From Nocardia asteroides (GTDB lineage Bacteria > Actinomycetota > Actinomycetes > Mycobacteriales > Mycobacteriaceae): a stretch of 64,000 nt of DNA. Of the stretch, positions 1 through 8,123 are shown in pieces; positions within the stretch are counted from its first letter, which is position 1; the number at the start of each line of letters is the position of its first letter. Position numbers and translations under genes: made by a program. The notes beneath the pieces are model-generated. The model saw only the letters and a list, made by a program, of their open reading frames with translations. It ran no database searches and was not told the origin of the DNA. The stretch spans positions 124,001-188,000 of the forward strand of contig NZ_LR134352.1 in assembly GCF_900637185.1 (NCBI RefSeq). Direction: 5' to 3'.

Positions 1-726
1 CAGACTCCCCCACGCCCCCGGGTCGGCCGCCGCACACTGGTGATCGCACTGGCCGTGGTCGCCGCGCTGCTGGTGGCCGCGATCGTGGGCACCGAAGCCT
101 ATGCCCGCCACCGGATCTCGAGCTGCATCAGCAGCTCGTTCGAGCAGCAGATGGGGTCGAGCATCGACGTGAGTTTCGGCCCGAAGCCGATGCTGCTGAC
201 CTATCTGGACGGCAAGGTCGGCTCGGTCACCGTCGACAGCGAGGACAACAAGTTCGGTCCCGCGATCGGCATGGACGTGCACGCGAAGTTCGACGACATC
301 GAGCTCACCGACCGCGGCCGCGGCGGCGGCACCATCGGCGGCTCCTCGGCCGACGTGCGGTGGAACAACGACGGCATCGCCCAGACCCTCGGCGGCATGG
401 TCAGCGGTGTGCAGTCCTCGGCGAGCACCGACACCATCACCCTCGACGTGCTCGGCGGGCTGGCCCAGCTCGAGGTCCAGCCCTCGGTGCGCGACGGCAA
501 TGTGGTGGTGGAGACCAAGTCGGCCCAGCTGCTGGGCTTCGGCCTGCCCACCGACCTGGTGCAGGGCATCGTCGAGACCTTCAGCCAGAGCCTGCAGAGC
601 TACCCGCTGGGTCTGCGCGCGGAGCGCGTCGAGGTCACCGACGACGGTGTGAACGTCCACCTGTCGGGCGGCAGGACCACGCTGGAGCAGTCGCCCGAGG
701 GCCAGCAGGCCGAGATCACCTGCTGA
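1..726 (+). CDS. LmeA-like (DUF2993) membrane-anchored protein, 5' end outside window
   Basis: The frame is open from base 1, so the true start probably lies to the left; the first in-window start is GTG at 40. An Arg-rich stretch is followed by one hydrophobic segment (about residues 14-34), then a long extracytoplasmic domain with the repeated amphipathic strands of the DUF2993/LmeA family. Members bind phospholipid and affect mannan or lipoglycan assembly in mycobacteria. Its position beside deoC matches Rv0479c as I remember it. The fold assignment comes from sequence pattern only, and the substrate is unknown. It is convergent with deoC, with a 5-bp gap. Confidence 0.6.
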   Translation, partial: QTPPRPRVGRRTLVIALAVVAALLVAAIVGTEAYARHRISSCISSSFEQQMGSSIDVSFGPKPMLLTYLDGKVGSVTVDSEDNKFGPAIGMDVHAKFDDIELTDRGRGGGTIGGSSADVRWNNDGIAQTLGGMVSGVQSSASTDTITLDVLGGLAQLEVQPSVRDGNVVVETKSAQLLGFGLPTDLVQGIVETFSQSLQSYPLGLRAERVEVTDDGVNVHLSGGRTTLEQSPEGQQAEITC

Positions 727-731
727 TGGCG

Positions 732-1403
732 CTACTCGGCGAAGCCGTCGAGCACGGCGGCCGACTTCGACAGTCCGAGCCGGGTCGCGCCCGCCGCGAT
801 CATCGCCGCGGCGTCCTCGGCGGTGCGGATACCGCCGCTGGCCTTGACCCCGAGCCTGCCGCCGACGGTCTCGGCCATCAGCCGCACCGCGTGCACACTG
901 GCCCCGCCCGCCGGATGGAAGCCGGTGGAGGTCTTCACGAAGTCGGCGCCGCCCTGTTCGGCGGCCCGGCACGCGCCGACGATGGCCTCGTCGGTGAGCG
1001 CGGCCGACTCGATGATCACCTTGAGCACCGCGCCGCGATCGGTGGTGGCCTCGCGCACGGTGATGATCTCGGTGAGCACCGAGTTGAAGTCGCCCGCCAG
1101 CGCCGCGCCGACATCGATCACCATGTCGACCTCGTCGGCGCCCTGCTCGACGGCCAGCCGCGCCTCGGCGCCCTTGACCAGCGAGTGGTGCTTGCCGGAC
1201 GGGAACCCGGCCACGGTCGCCACGACCAGCCCCGGCGCCCGCACCGGCAGCATCGAGGGCGACACGCAGATCGCGTACACGCCGAGCTGGCGGGCCTCGG
1301 CGACGAGCGCGTCGACCTCGGCGGGTGTCGCCTCGGGGGCGAGCAGGGTGTGATCGATCATCGCGGCCACATCGGCCCGGGTCAGCGGCGTCGAGACGGT
1401 CAT
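732..1403 (-). CDS. deoC: deoxyribose-phosphate aldolase
   Basis: A cytoplasmic class I aldolase that cleaves 2-deoxyribose-5-phosphate to glyceraldehyde-3-phosphate and acetaldehyde in deoxynucleoside salvage. The 223-residue product has the usual family length. The Schiff-base lysine is K157 in VKTSTGF; the proton-relay residues D93 (EVDMVID) and K187 (VKASGGIR) are present. The frame is open upstream to 1451, but ATG at 1403 gives the family-typical N-terminus [17 protein letters not shown], so I chose it. It belongs to the conserved block with hbhA. Confidence 0.95.
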   Translation of the reverse strand: MTVSTPLTRADVAAMIDHTLLAPEATPAEVDALVAEARQLGVYAICVSPSMLPVRAPGLVVATVAGFPSGKHHSLVKGAEARLAVEQGADEVDMVIDVGAALAGDFNSVLTEIITVREATTDRGAVLKVIIESAALTDEAIVGACRAAEQGGADFVKTSTGFHPAGGASVHAVRLMAETVGGRLGVKASGGIRTAEDAAAMIAAGATRLGLSKSAAVLDGFAE

Positions 1404-1570
1404 GATCCCGAGCATGACACACCGCGAATCGGCGCGGCGCGCCGCAGTCACCGCCGAAACGGCGTTGCGCGCGCGTACCCGAATCCGGGAGACTTGAACC
1501 CGGCGGTTTTCGACCCGGCCACCCCGGCCGAGAACCCGCGGCGCAGGCCGCCGAGGATACGGAGACGAAT

Positions 1571-2098
1571 GTGCTGATCCGTCGCGAGACCCCCGCCGAT
1601 GCCGCGGCCGTGGCCGCCATCCACCGGGCCGCCTTCGCCCCGCACTACGCCGACGATCCGGCGATCACCGAACCACCCGAGGTCGCCCTCGTGGAGACCT
1701 TGCGTTCGGACGAGTCGTGGATGCCGACGCTGTCGCTGGTCGCCCTGGAATACGACACCGTGGTCGGGCACATCTGTCTCACCAGGGCGGGTATCGGCCC
1801 GTTCCCGGTGCTGGCGCTCGGCCCGCTCGGCGTCGACCCCGACCATCAGAAGACCGGCGTGGGCTCGGCACTCACGCACGCGGCCCTGGGCGCCGCCGAC
1901 GCGCTCGACGAATCGGTGGTGGGCCTGGTCGGCAGCCCCGAGTACTACAGCCGGTTCGGCTTCGTCCCCGGCGCGCGCCTCGGCATCGTTCCCGACGAGG
2001 CCGACTGGGCCGAGTACTTCCAGGTGCGCGCGCTCACCGCCTACGACCCGGCCGTCACCGGCGAGTTCCGCTACCCGGCGCCGTTCTACGACCTCTAG
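1571..2098 (+). CDS. GNAT family N-acetyltransferase (YhbS-like)
   Basis: This 175-residue protein has the GNAT fold order: an N-terminal strand beginning [13 protein letters not shown], a central strand [21 protein letters not shown] carrying the acetyl-CoA P-loop (Q-x-x-G-V-G, near residue 95), and a C-terminal [12 protein letters not shown] motif typical of YhbS-type members. It should transfer an acetyl group from acetyl-CoA to an unidentified amine. The start is GTG at 1571, preceded by a purine-rich stretch. It stands alone, converging on purU with a 3-bp gap. Confidence 0.85.
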   Translation: MLIRRETPADAAAVAAIHRAAFAPHYADDPAITEPPEVALVETLRSDESWMPTLSLVALEYDTVVGHICLTRAGIGPFPVLALGPLGVDPDHQKTGVGSALTHAALGAADALDESVVGLVGSPEYYSRFGFVPGARLGIVPDEADWAEYFQVRALTAYDPAVTGEFRYPAPFYDL

Positions 2099-2101
2099 GG
2101 C

Positions 2102-2992
2102 CTACTCGAAGACGACCGTGCGCCTGCCGTGCACGAGCACCCGGCCCTCCAGGTGCCAGCGCAGTCCGCGCGCGAGCACGACCCGCTCGATGTCGCGGCC
2201 CTGCCGCACCATGTCGCGCACGTCGTCGGCGTGGTCGACCCGGATCACGTCCTGTTCGAGGATCGGTCCCGCGTCCAGCTCGGCGGTGACGTAGTGGCAG
2301 GTGGCGCCGATCAGCTTCACGCCGCGCGCGTAGGCCTGGTGGTACGGGCGCGCGCCCACGAACGAGGGCAGGAAGCTGTGGTGGATGTTGATCGCCCGCC
2401 CGGCCCAGTGCTCGCACAGCTCGGCGGGCAGCACCTGCATGAAGCGGGCGAGGACAACGGCGTGCGGGTCGTGCGCGTCGACCAGGTCGCGGACCTGTTC
2501 GAAGGCGGGGCCGCGCTCGGCCGGGTCCTTGGGGAACGGCACGTAGTGGAACTTCACGCCGTGCGCCTCGGTCATCCCGGCCAGGTCGGGGTGATTGCCG
2601 ATGACGGCCTCGATGGTGGCGGGCAGCTCGCCCGCGGCAGCGCGGCCGAGTAGGTCGTGCAGGCAGTGCCCGTCCTTGCTGACCAGCAGCACCGCCCGGC
2701 GCGGGGCGCCGGAGTCGTGCAGCTGCCAGTCGGTCTCCGGCCCGAACTCGGCGGCGACCTCGGCGAAGCGGGCGCGCAGCTCGTCGATGCCGAACGGCAC
2801 GGTCGAGGCCTTGACCGCCTGCCGGGTGAAGAACCAGCCGATGTCACCGTCGGAGTGGTAGCCGGCCTCCACGATCGAGCCGCCGAATTCGGCGATGAAC
2901 GAGGAGATCCGGGCGATGATGCCCGGCCGGTCCGGGCAGCCCAGCGTCAGCACGAACCGGCGGTCATCCGAGGTCACAGGGGCAGAAATCAT
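2102..2992 (-). CDS. purU: formyltetrahydrofolate deformylase
   Basis: It hydrolyses 10-formyl-THF to formate and THF, balancing the one-carbon pool and supplying formate for PurT-type purine synthesis. The 296 residues carry an N-terminal ACT domain (about 10-90, LTLGCPDRPGIIARIS) that in the E. coli enzyme senses methionine and glycine, followed by a formyltransferase-fold domain with NIHHSFLPSFVGARPYHQAY and ELDAGPILEQD, which hold the catalytic Asn-His-Asp set. Start is ATG at 2992. The alpha/beta hydrolase gene lies 20 bp upstream on the same strand, so the two may be cotranscribed. Confidence 0.95.
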   Translation of the reverse strand: MISAPVTSDDRRFVLTLGCPDRPGIIARISSFIAEFGGSIVEAGYHSDGDIGWFFTRQAVKASTVPFGIDELRARFAEVAAEFGPETDWQLHDSGAPRRAVLLVSKDGHCLHDLLGRAAAGELPATIEAVIGNHPDLAGMTEAHGVKFHYVPFPKDPAERGPAFEQVRDLVDAHDPHAVVLARFMQVLPAELCEHWAGRAINIHHSFLPSFVGARPYHQAYARGVKLIGATCHYVTAELDAGPILEQDVIRVDHADDVRDMVRQGRDIERVVLARGLRWHLEGRVLVHGRRTVVFE

Positions 2993-3012
2993 CCGCCCAT
3001 CCTCGCAAACCC

Positions 3013-4065
3013 TCAGGCCAGCGCGCGCGCAGGCTCACGTACGGCGGCGAGCACCCCGCGCAGCTCGGCGTTGAACAGGTCGTAGCGCTCGACATTGCCG
3101 AGGTGGCCGGTGGGCAGCACCTTGAAACCGGCGAGGGTGCCCGCCTTGTCCAGCAGCTCGGCGAGGCGCTCGGCGTGCAGCGCGGGCGTCATGTCGTCGC
3201 GGTCACCGGCGAGGACGGTGGTCGGCACGCAGAAGTTGCTCGCGACGTCGCCCAGGTGCAGCTCGGCGAGCAGCAGGCCGTAGCGCGCGCGGGTCATCAT
3301 CGGGCAGCCGCGGACCACCGAGAGCGCGTAGTTCAGCTTCTCCGGGCTGGTGTCCAGGGTCATCACCTGGCGGGCGAAGATCCAGCGCACCGGCTTGATC
3401 GGCGGGAAGACCACCGGCGTGCCGAGGATGAGCCTGCCCAGCCAGTCCGGCGTCGGCATCTGGCGGCCGCGCAGCAGCCGCAGCGGCTTGTTCAGGCCGG
3501 GCACCATGGTGGAGACCTCCACCAGCGAGTGCGCGCCGGTGTTGGTGAGGACCACGGCGGCGGCCTGTTCGGCGACGCGTTCGGGGTAGCGACCCGCCCA
3601 GGCGATGAGCGTCATGCCGCCCATGCTGTGGCCGACCAGGACCGCGCGCTGACCGGGCAGCAGGACCGCGTCGAGCACGTCGCACAGGTCGTCGGCGAGC
3701 AGGTCGGTGCTGGGGCGGGCGTAGCCGTTGGTGCTCTCGCCGTGGCCGCGCTGGTCGTAGGCGATCACGCGGTACTCGCCGGCGAAGGCGTTGATCTGGG
3801 CGTTCCAGTATTCGATGGAACAGGTCCAGCCGTGCGCGAACACGATGACCGGTGCGTCGACGGGCCCGTAGGCGTGCACCCGCAGGCGGGCGCCGTCGGC
3901 GGTGACCACCGGGATCACCTCGGCGGGCATGCTCGGCGGATCGAACGCGGCGACCCCGTGGGTCCGCGTCCGCAGGTCGGCCCGGTGGGCCGCCAGGGTG
4001 GTCTCGACCACGGTGGACGCGGTGTCGATCCATTTCGCCAGAGCCGTCGGCAACTTTGCACGCAT
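3013..4065 (-). CDS. alpha/beta hydrolase
   Basis: A 350-residue cytoplasmic hydrolase. The oxyanion segment AHGWTCS, the nucleophile elbow GHSMGG (near residue 158), a late Asp in AGDRDDMTP and the terminal His in TGHLGN make a complete Ser-Asp-His triad. The substrate is unknown; esters, epoxides or lipids are possible. The frame extends upstream to 4104, but ATG at 4065 follows a strong AAAGGAG site at 7 nt, which decides the start. A perfect inverted repeat lies immediately upstream of that ribosome site, so a dedicated repressor or activator is likely. The regulator is not adjacent. Confidence 0.85.
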   Translation of the reverse strand: MRAKLPTALAKWIDTASTVVETTLAAHRADLRTRTHGVAAFDPPSMPAEVIPVVTADGARLRVHAYGPVDAPVIVFAHGWTCSIEYWNAQINAFAGEYRVIAYDQRGHGESTNGYARPSTDLLADDLCDVLDAVLLPGQRAVLVGHSMGGMTLIAWAGRYPERVAEQAAAVVLTNTGAHSLVEVSTMVPGLNKPLRLLRGRQMPTPDWLGRLILGTPVVFPPIKPVRWIFARQVMTLDTSPEKLNYALSVVRGCPMMTRARYGLLLAELHLGDVASNFCVPTTVLAGDRDDMTPALHAERLAELLDKAGTLAGFKVLPTGHLGNVERYDLFNAELRGVLAAVREPARALA

Positions 4066-4080
4066 CGGCACACTCCTTTG

Positions 4081-4103
4081 TGTTACTGCTGGATACAGTA
4101 ACA
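4081..4103. promoter_or_regulatory. perfect inverted repeat upstream of the alpha/beta hydrolase (operator candidate)
   Basis: TGTTACTG and CAGTAACA are separated by 7 bp, giving perfect 8-bp arms. The repeat sits 16-38 bp before the ATG at 4065 and abuts the ribosome site. The size and AT-rich arms are typical of TetR-family operators. The cognate protein is not identifiable from the window. Confidence 0.6.
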
Positions 4104-4155
4104 CCGCGTACCACTCAATGCGAGCGTTCGGCGGGGCGAAATTCCCGCGGCGTGG

Positions 4156-4449
4156 CTACCAGCGTGGGCCGCGCTGCACCTCATCGATCTTGGGACGGAC
4201 ATCGGCCAGGTACACACCGGTCGCGATGATCGCGATCAGCGAGGTAAGCATCCCGAACCCGACGACACCCAGCAGCAGGAAGACCAGCGCGCCCGCGAGG
4301 ATCGCGAGCCAGATCGGCTTGGTCATCTTGTCGACGGCGGTGAAGGCGTCCGCGCGCTGACGCACCGCGTGGATGAGCGCGAACACCGTCGCGCCGAGGG
4401 CCGCCACCCACAGGACCAGCATGATCAGCGAGGTCAGACCGTGCACCAT
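4156..4449 (-). CDS. DUF2516 family membrane protein
   Basis: A 97-residue protein with an N-terminal hydrophobic segment (about 5-27), a short polar loop QRADAFTAVDKMTKP, and a hydrophobic pair (about 46-82), ending in a basic tail. This is the DUF2516 layout, and the gene follows hbhA as Rv0476 does in mycobacteria. Function is unknown. Start is ATG at 4449 behind a GGGGGTG site. The longer upstream reading is Arg/Pro-rich antisense of hbhA and I rejected it. Confidence 0.8.
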   Translation of the reverse strand: MVHGLTSLIMLVLWVAALGATVFALIHAVRQRADAFTAVDKMTKPIWLAILAGALVFLLLGVVGFGMLTSLIAIIATGVYLADVRPKIDEVQRGPRW

Positions 4450-4472
4450 GTTCACACCCCCATCATACGAAC

Positions 4473-4507
4473 AGCGGCCCCGCACACCACTGGTGAACGG
4501 GGCCGCT
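4473..4507 (-). terminator. hairpin after hbhA
   Basis: AGCGGCCCCG pairs with CGGGGCCGCT across a 15-nt loop, in the gap between hbhA and the DUF2516 gene. There is no U-run, so it may attenuate rather than fully stop transcription into the DUF2516 gene. Confidence 0.55.
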
Positions 4508-4522
4508 GTGCGCGCTGTGGAA

Positions 4523-5176
4523 TCAGGCCTTCTTCGGCGCGGCCTTCTTCGCGGGAGCCTTCTTGGCCGGCGCCTTCTTGGCGGCGGGCGCCTTGGCGGC
4601 CGGAGCCGGGGCGGGCTCCTCGGTGGTGACGGCGACAACCTCGGCGTCGACGACGGCGGCGGCCTTCGCGGCGACGTTCTCGGCCTCGGCCTTGCCGCGG
4701 CCCAGCAGGTCGTTCACCTTGGCGAGGGCGTCCTCGGCACGCGCGGAGGCGTCCTTGTAGAGGGTCTCGACGCGGCCGATCTGCTCGTCGACGGCCTGGT
4801 TGGCGCGCAGCCGGTCGACGGTCTCCTCACCGCGGACGGCGAGGTCGGCGTAGATGTCGAGGGCCTGGCGGTAGTACTGCTCGGCCAGCTTGCGCAGCTC
4901 CTCGGGGGTGAACTTCTCGCGCAGCTCGGCGAGGTCCTCCGGCAGCTCCGAGGGCAGGCCGGCGAGGCGCTCACGGATGGTGTCGAACTGGGCCTGCACG
5001 TCGGCGGGCACGTTGGCGATGCGCTCACGGGCCTCGTCGACGCGGGCCTGCACGTCGGTGGCGCCGACCCGGCCGCGGACGTCGGCGACGACGTCGTTCA
5101 CGGCGGTGTAGATGGCGTCACCGGCACCGACGGTGGCGAACAGCGGCTTGGTCACGGTAGCGGTCTTCTCGGTCAT
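4523..5176 (-). CDS. hbhA: heparin-binding haemagglutinin homologue
   Basis: A 217-residue protein with the HBHA architecture. A short N-terminal segment is followed by a long alpha-helical coiled-coil region (about 25-165, dense in Glu, Arg, Ala and Leu), then a lysine/proline/alanine tail (about 190-217) built from repeated KKAPA units. In mycobacteria HBHA is surface-exposed, binds heparan sulphate through this tail, is methylated on its lysines, and also localises to lipid inclusions. Its start overlaps the stop of the XRE gene by one base (TGATG), so translation is probably coupled. Adhesin function in this organism is inferred from homology. Confidence 0.9.
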   Translation of the reverse strand: MTEKTATVTKPLFATVGAGDAIYTAVNDVVADVRGRVGATDVQARVDEARERIANVPADVQAQFDTIRERLAGLPSELPEDLAELREKFTPEELRKLAEQYYRQALDIYADLAVRGEETVDRLRANQAVDEQIGRVETLYKDASARAEDALAKVNDLLGRGKAEAENVAAKAAAVVDAEVVAVTTEEPAPAPAAKAPAAKKAPAKKAPAKKAAPKKA

Positions 5177-5622
5177 CAGTCTTCGTTCTCCTGGCGTGGC
5201 GGAGTGTCAGTTGTCGTGAACGAAACGTCGCTGTCCCGTTCGATCCCCCCTGAGCCGGCTTCTTCCCCGTTTTCCCGGCGAAACGACTCATAGATTTCCA
5301 GCAACACCTGTTTCTGCCGCTCGGTCACCGAAGTGTCCGCGAGCAGGGCGTCCCTGACCGGGCTGTGCGGACGCTGTTCGAGATATCCGGCCCGCACATA
5401 CAACACCTCCGAGGACACTCGCAGCGCCTTGGCGATCTGCGCGAGTACTTCGGCGGAGGGGTTGCGCAATCCGCGTTCGATCTGGCTCAGGTACGGATTG
5501 CTCACCCCCGCCAGTGCGGCGAGCTGACGTAAGGACACCTGCGCGGCTTCGCGCTGGGACCTGATGAACCCTCCGATGTCTTGTGCCGCGTGCGCTACAC
5601 GTCCCTCGGGCTGGTCTGCCAT
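5176..5622 (-). CDS. XRE-family helix-turn-helix regulator upstream of hbhA
   Basis: This 148-residue protein has a canonical HTH_3 domain (about 14-72: IRSQREAAQVSLRQLAALAGVSNPYLSQIERGLRNPS). A C-terminal tail without a recognisable effector domain ends in an acidic low-complexity stretch. It corresponds by position to Rv0474. GTG at 5625 and ATG at 5622 are adjacent possible starts behind AAGGTGAG; I use the ATG. It is cotranscribed and translationally coupled with hbhA, and its promoter carries an inverted repeat that it may bind. Confidence 0.88.
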   Translation of the reverse strand: MADQPEGRVAHAAQDIGGFIRSQREAAQVSLRQLAALAGVSNPYLSQIERGLRNPSAEVLAQIAKALRVSSEVLYVRAGYLEQRPHSPVRDALLADTSVTERQKQVLLEIYESFRRENGEEAGSGGIERDSDVSFTTTDTPPRQENED

Positions 5623-5662
5623 CACTCACCTTCTGGCGGTTGTACGGTCAATAATAGGTCAG

Positions 5663-5684
5663 AGTGCTAGCTATTGCAAGCACT
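5663..5684. promoter_or_regulatory. inverted repeat in the XRE-hbhA promoter
   Basis: AGTGCT and AGCACT are separated by 10 bp, about 40 bp upstream of the XRE start. Within it, 5673-5683 reads ATTGCAAGCAC, an 11-mer that recurs in the aceA upstream region (28852-28862). It could be the autoregulatory operator of the XRE protein or a shared metabolic regulator site. Confidence 0.45.
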
Positions 5685-5716
5685 TCTGTTAGCACAGGTC
5701 CGGCAAACGGCCGGGC

Positions 5717-7045
5717 TCAGTGGAACAACAACTGCGAGATGGTGTAGATCGCCAGACCCGCCAGCGCGCCGACGACCGTGCCGTTGATCCTGATGAACTG
5801 CAGATCCCGGCCGACCTGCAGTTCGATCTTCCGGCTCGCCTCGTCGGCGTCCCAGCGCGCGACGGTGTCGGTCACCAGGGTGGTGATCTCGGCCGAGTAG
5901 TTACCGACCAGATAGCGGGCGCCGCGGTCGATCCAGCCGTCCACCTTGCCGCGCATGGCCGGGTCGTCGCGCAAGCGTTCACCGAGCTGCTGCACATTCT
6001 CGGCCACCTTGCGGCGCAGCGTGGAATCGGGGTCTTCGGCCGACTCCAGGATCAGCCGCTTGGCCGCGCGCCAGGTCGCCTCGGCCATGCCGGTGATCTG
6101 CTCGCGGCCCATGATCTCGGCCTTGACCTTCTCCGCCTTGGCGATCATCGCCTCGTCGTGCTGCAGATCGTCGGCGAAATCCTGCAGGAAGCGATCGGCG
6201 GCCTTGCGCAGTTCGTGATCGGGATTCGAGCGCACCTTCCAGGTGAACTCGACCAGCTCCCGGTAGATCCGCTCCGACAGCAGCGTGTTGACGAACTTCG
6301 GCGCCCACTGCGGCGCGTCGCGCAGGACGATCCGGTCGATCGTCTCCTGCGAACCCAGCGCCCACTGATGCGCGCGCTCGGCGAGCAGATCGATCAGCGG
6401 CAGCTGGCGATTGTCGGCGATGAGCTCCGAGAGCACCCGCCCGATCGGCGGACCCCACAGCGGCTCGGCCAGCCGCTTGACGATGGTGTTGTCGATGATC
6501 TGCTCGACGTCCTCGTCGCGCAGCACACCGACCACCGCGGTGAGGATGGTCGCGCTCTCCTGCGCGACCCGCGCCGCGTGGCCGGGGTCGGCCATCCAGC
6601 GCCCGACCCGCAGCGAGATCTGCGCCGACTCCAGCCGCGCCGACACCACGTCGGGCGCGAGGAAGTTGGTGCCGACGAAGGCGCCCAGGCTCGACCCGAG
6701 CTGGTCCTTCTTCTTGCGGATGATCGCGGTGTGCGGGATGGGCAGGCCGAGCGGATGCTTGAACAGCGCGGTCACCGCGAACCAGTCGGCCAGGGCGCCG
6801 ACCATGCCGGCCTCGGAGGCGGCCCGCACGTAGCCGACCCATTCGCCACCGCCGCCGCGTGACTCCAGCCAGCGGCAGAACAGGTACACCACGCTGGCCA
6901 CCAGCAGGAATCCGGTGGCCAGCGCCTTCATCTTGAAGAGGTCACGTCGTTTGCCCGCCTCGTCGGTCATGACCGCGAACCCCGCCGGTTGCGCGGGCTC
7001 GGTGCGCGGCGCGAGAACCGCCGTGTTGCCGGGAGCTTTCTCCAT
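5717..7045 (-). CDS. DUF445 family membrane protein
   Basis: A 442-residue protein. The first transmembrane segment (about 38-60) is followed by the DUF445 signature with SEAGMVGALADWFAVTALFKHPLG and IIRKKKDQLGSSLGAFV, a long helical middle region, and a C-terminal hydrophobic hairpin (about 418-440). The function of this family (YjiN/Rv0473-like) is unknown. Start is taken as ATG at 7045; ATG at 6970 (MTDEAGKRRDLF) would also keep the whole domain. The gene sits between the TetR gene and the XRE-hbhA pair, as in mycobacteria. Confidence 0.85.
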   Translation of the reverse strand: MEKAPGNTAVLAPRTEPAQPAGFAVMTDEAGKRRDLFKMKALATGFLLVASVVYLFCRWLESRGGGGEWVGYVRAASEAGMVGALADWFAVTALFKHPLGLPIPHTAIIRKKKDQLGSSLGAFVGTNFLAPDVVSARLESAQISLRVGRWMADPGHAARVAQESATILTAVVGVLRDEDVEQIIDNTIVKRLAEPLWGPPIGRVLSELIADNRQLPLIDLLAERAHQWALGSQETIDRIVLRDAPQWAPKFVNTLLSERIYRELVEFTWKVRSNPDHELRKAADRFLQDFADDLQHDEAMIAKAEKVKAEIMGREQITGMAEATWRAAKRLILESAEDPDSTLRRKVAENVQQLGERLRDDPAMRGKVDGWIDRGARYLVGNYSAEITTLVTDTVARWDADEASRKIELQVGRDLQFIRINGTVVGALAGLAIYTISQLLFH

Positions 7046-7242
7046 GCCCCCATTCTGCTGTGCCCGTCGCGAGCGCGCCGCCGCCAACCCGCGTGGCGAC
7101 CACAGAACCGCCCGGTTTGTCATACGCGCGGGTAGACCAGCGGTGTGGTAAATGCCGCAACGTCGACCAAACGAGCGCCACCCCACACCGGCGCGCCTAA
7201 GCTGTAGAACCAGGAGACGCCACATCGATTAAGGGGGCTGTT

Positions 7243-7980
7243 CTGTCCACCGAAGACCTTGTCGAGATCGGCGAGCAGACCGGTCGCGCCACCGTACGCG
7301 GCGGCGGTCCTGTCGACGGCCGCAAACGGCGGTGGCGGCAGCACAAGATCGACCGGCGCGAAGAGCTGGTCGACGGCACGCTCAACGCCATCCGCGCGCG
7401 CGGCAGCCAGGCGGGCATGGACGAGATCGCCACCGAGATCGGCGTGTCCAAGACCGTGCTGTACCGCTACTTCGCCGACAAGAACGACCTGGTGCACGCC
7501 ACCATGCAGCGGTTCATCGAGACCACGCTGCTGCCCCGCGTGTACGGCGCGATCAACCTCGACGCCGACGAGTACCAGCTGGTGCGCGCCGCGATGACCG
7601 AGTACGTCGGCACCGTCGACGACGACCCCGAGGTCTACCGGTTCATCATGAGCAACTCCGCAGGCGACAAGTCCTCGCTCGCCGAGTTCGAACGGCTCTT
7701 CGCCGAGGTGGTCACGGCCGTGCTCGTGGACCGGGCAGGCGCCAAGGGCGTGCGCACCGACGGCGCGATGCTGTGGTCCTACGTGCTGGTCGGCGGCATC
7801 CAGCTGGCCACGCACTGGTGGACCACCACCGAGAAGGCCATGCCGCGCCAGGACGTCATCGACTACCTCACGATGATGGCGTGGTCGGCGATCGAGGGTG
7901 TCGCGCGCGCCGGCGGCTCGCCGGAGCTGTTCACCTCGCAGCCGCACGTTCTGCCGGAGATCCCACCGCCAGCGTCCTGA
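7243..7980 (+). CDS. TetR-family regulator with apparent CTG start
   Basis: The HTH reads RREELVDGTLNAIRARGSQAGMDEIATEIGVSKTVLYRYFADKNDL, followed by a TetR ligand domain; the product is about 245 residues. The first ATG in frame (7417) falls inside the HTH, after helix 1, and cannot be the start. Back to the stop at 7198 the frame has no ATG, GTG or TTG. CTG at 7243, five bases after AAGGGGG, gives a natural N-terminus LSTEDLVEIGEQTG. By position it matches Rv0472c. It diverges from the DUF445 gene, with about 200 bp between them. A miscalled first base (GTG to CTG) is the main alternative. Confidence 0.8.
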   Translation: MSTEDLVEIGEQTGRATVRGGGPVDGRKRRWRQHKIDRREELVDGTLNAIRARGSQAGMDEIATEIGVSKTVLYRYFADKNDLVHATMQRFIETTLLPRVYGAINLDADEYQLVRAAMTEYVGTVDDDPEVYRFIMSNSAGDKSSLAEFERLFAEVVTAVLVDRAGAKGVRTDGAMLWSYVLVGGIQLATHWWTTTEKAMPRQDVIDYLTMMAWSAIEGVARAGGSPELFTSQPHVLPEIPPPAS

Positions 7981-8123
7981 CCTGCGTTTTCCGGCCCTCG
8001 GCCGGAGCGGGGCTCGACATTACCGCTCGGTTGGTTACGCTGAACGCGGCGGGATGCTGTGGCATGCATCACCGCAGGCGGTCGCATGCCGCCATGCGCG
8101 TCGGCACCAACGGAGGTACCTCG

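Noticed and set aside
7417..7980. TetR gene starting at ATG 7417
   Set aside because: That start removes helix 1 of the DNA-binding domain; the upstream frame continues the domain and is preceded by a good ribosome site.
7991..8005. CCGGCC-CTC-GGCCGG hairpin after the TetR gene
   Set aside because: A 6-bp stem with no following T-run is too weak to call a terminator in 70 percent GC DNA.
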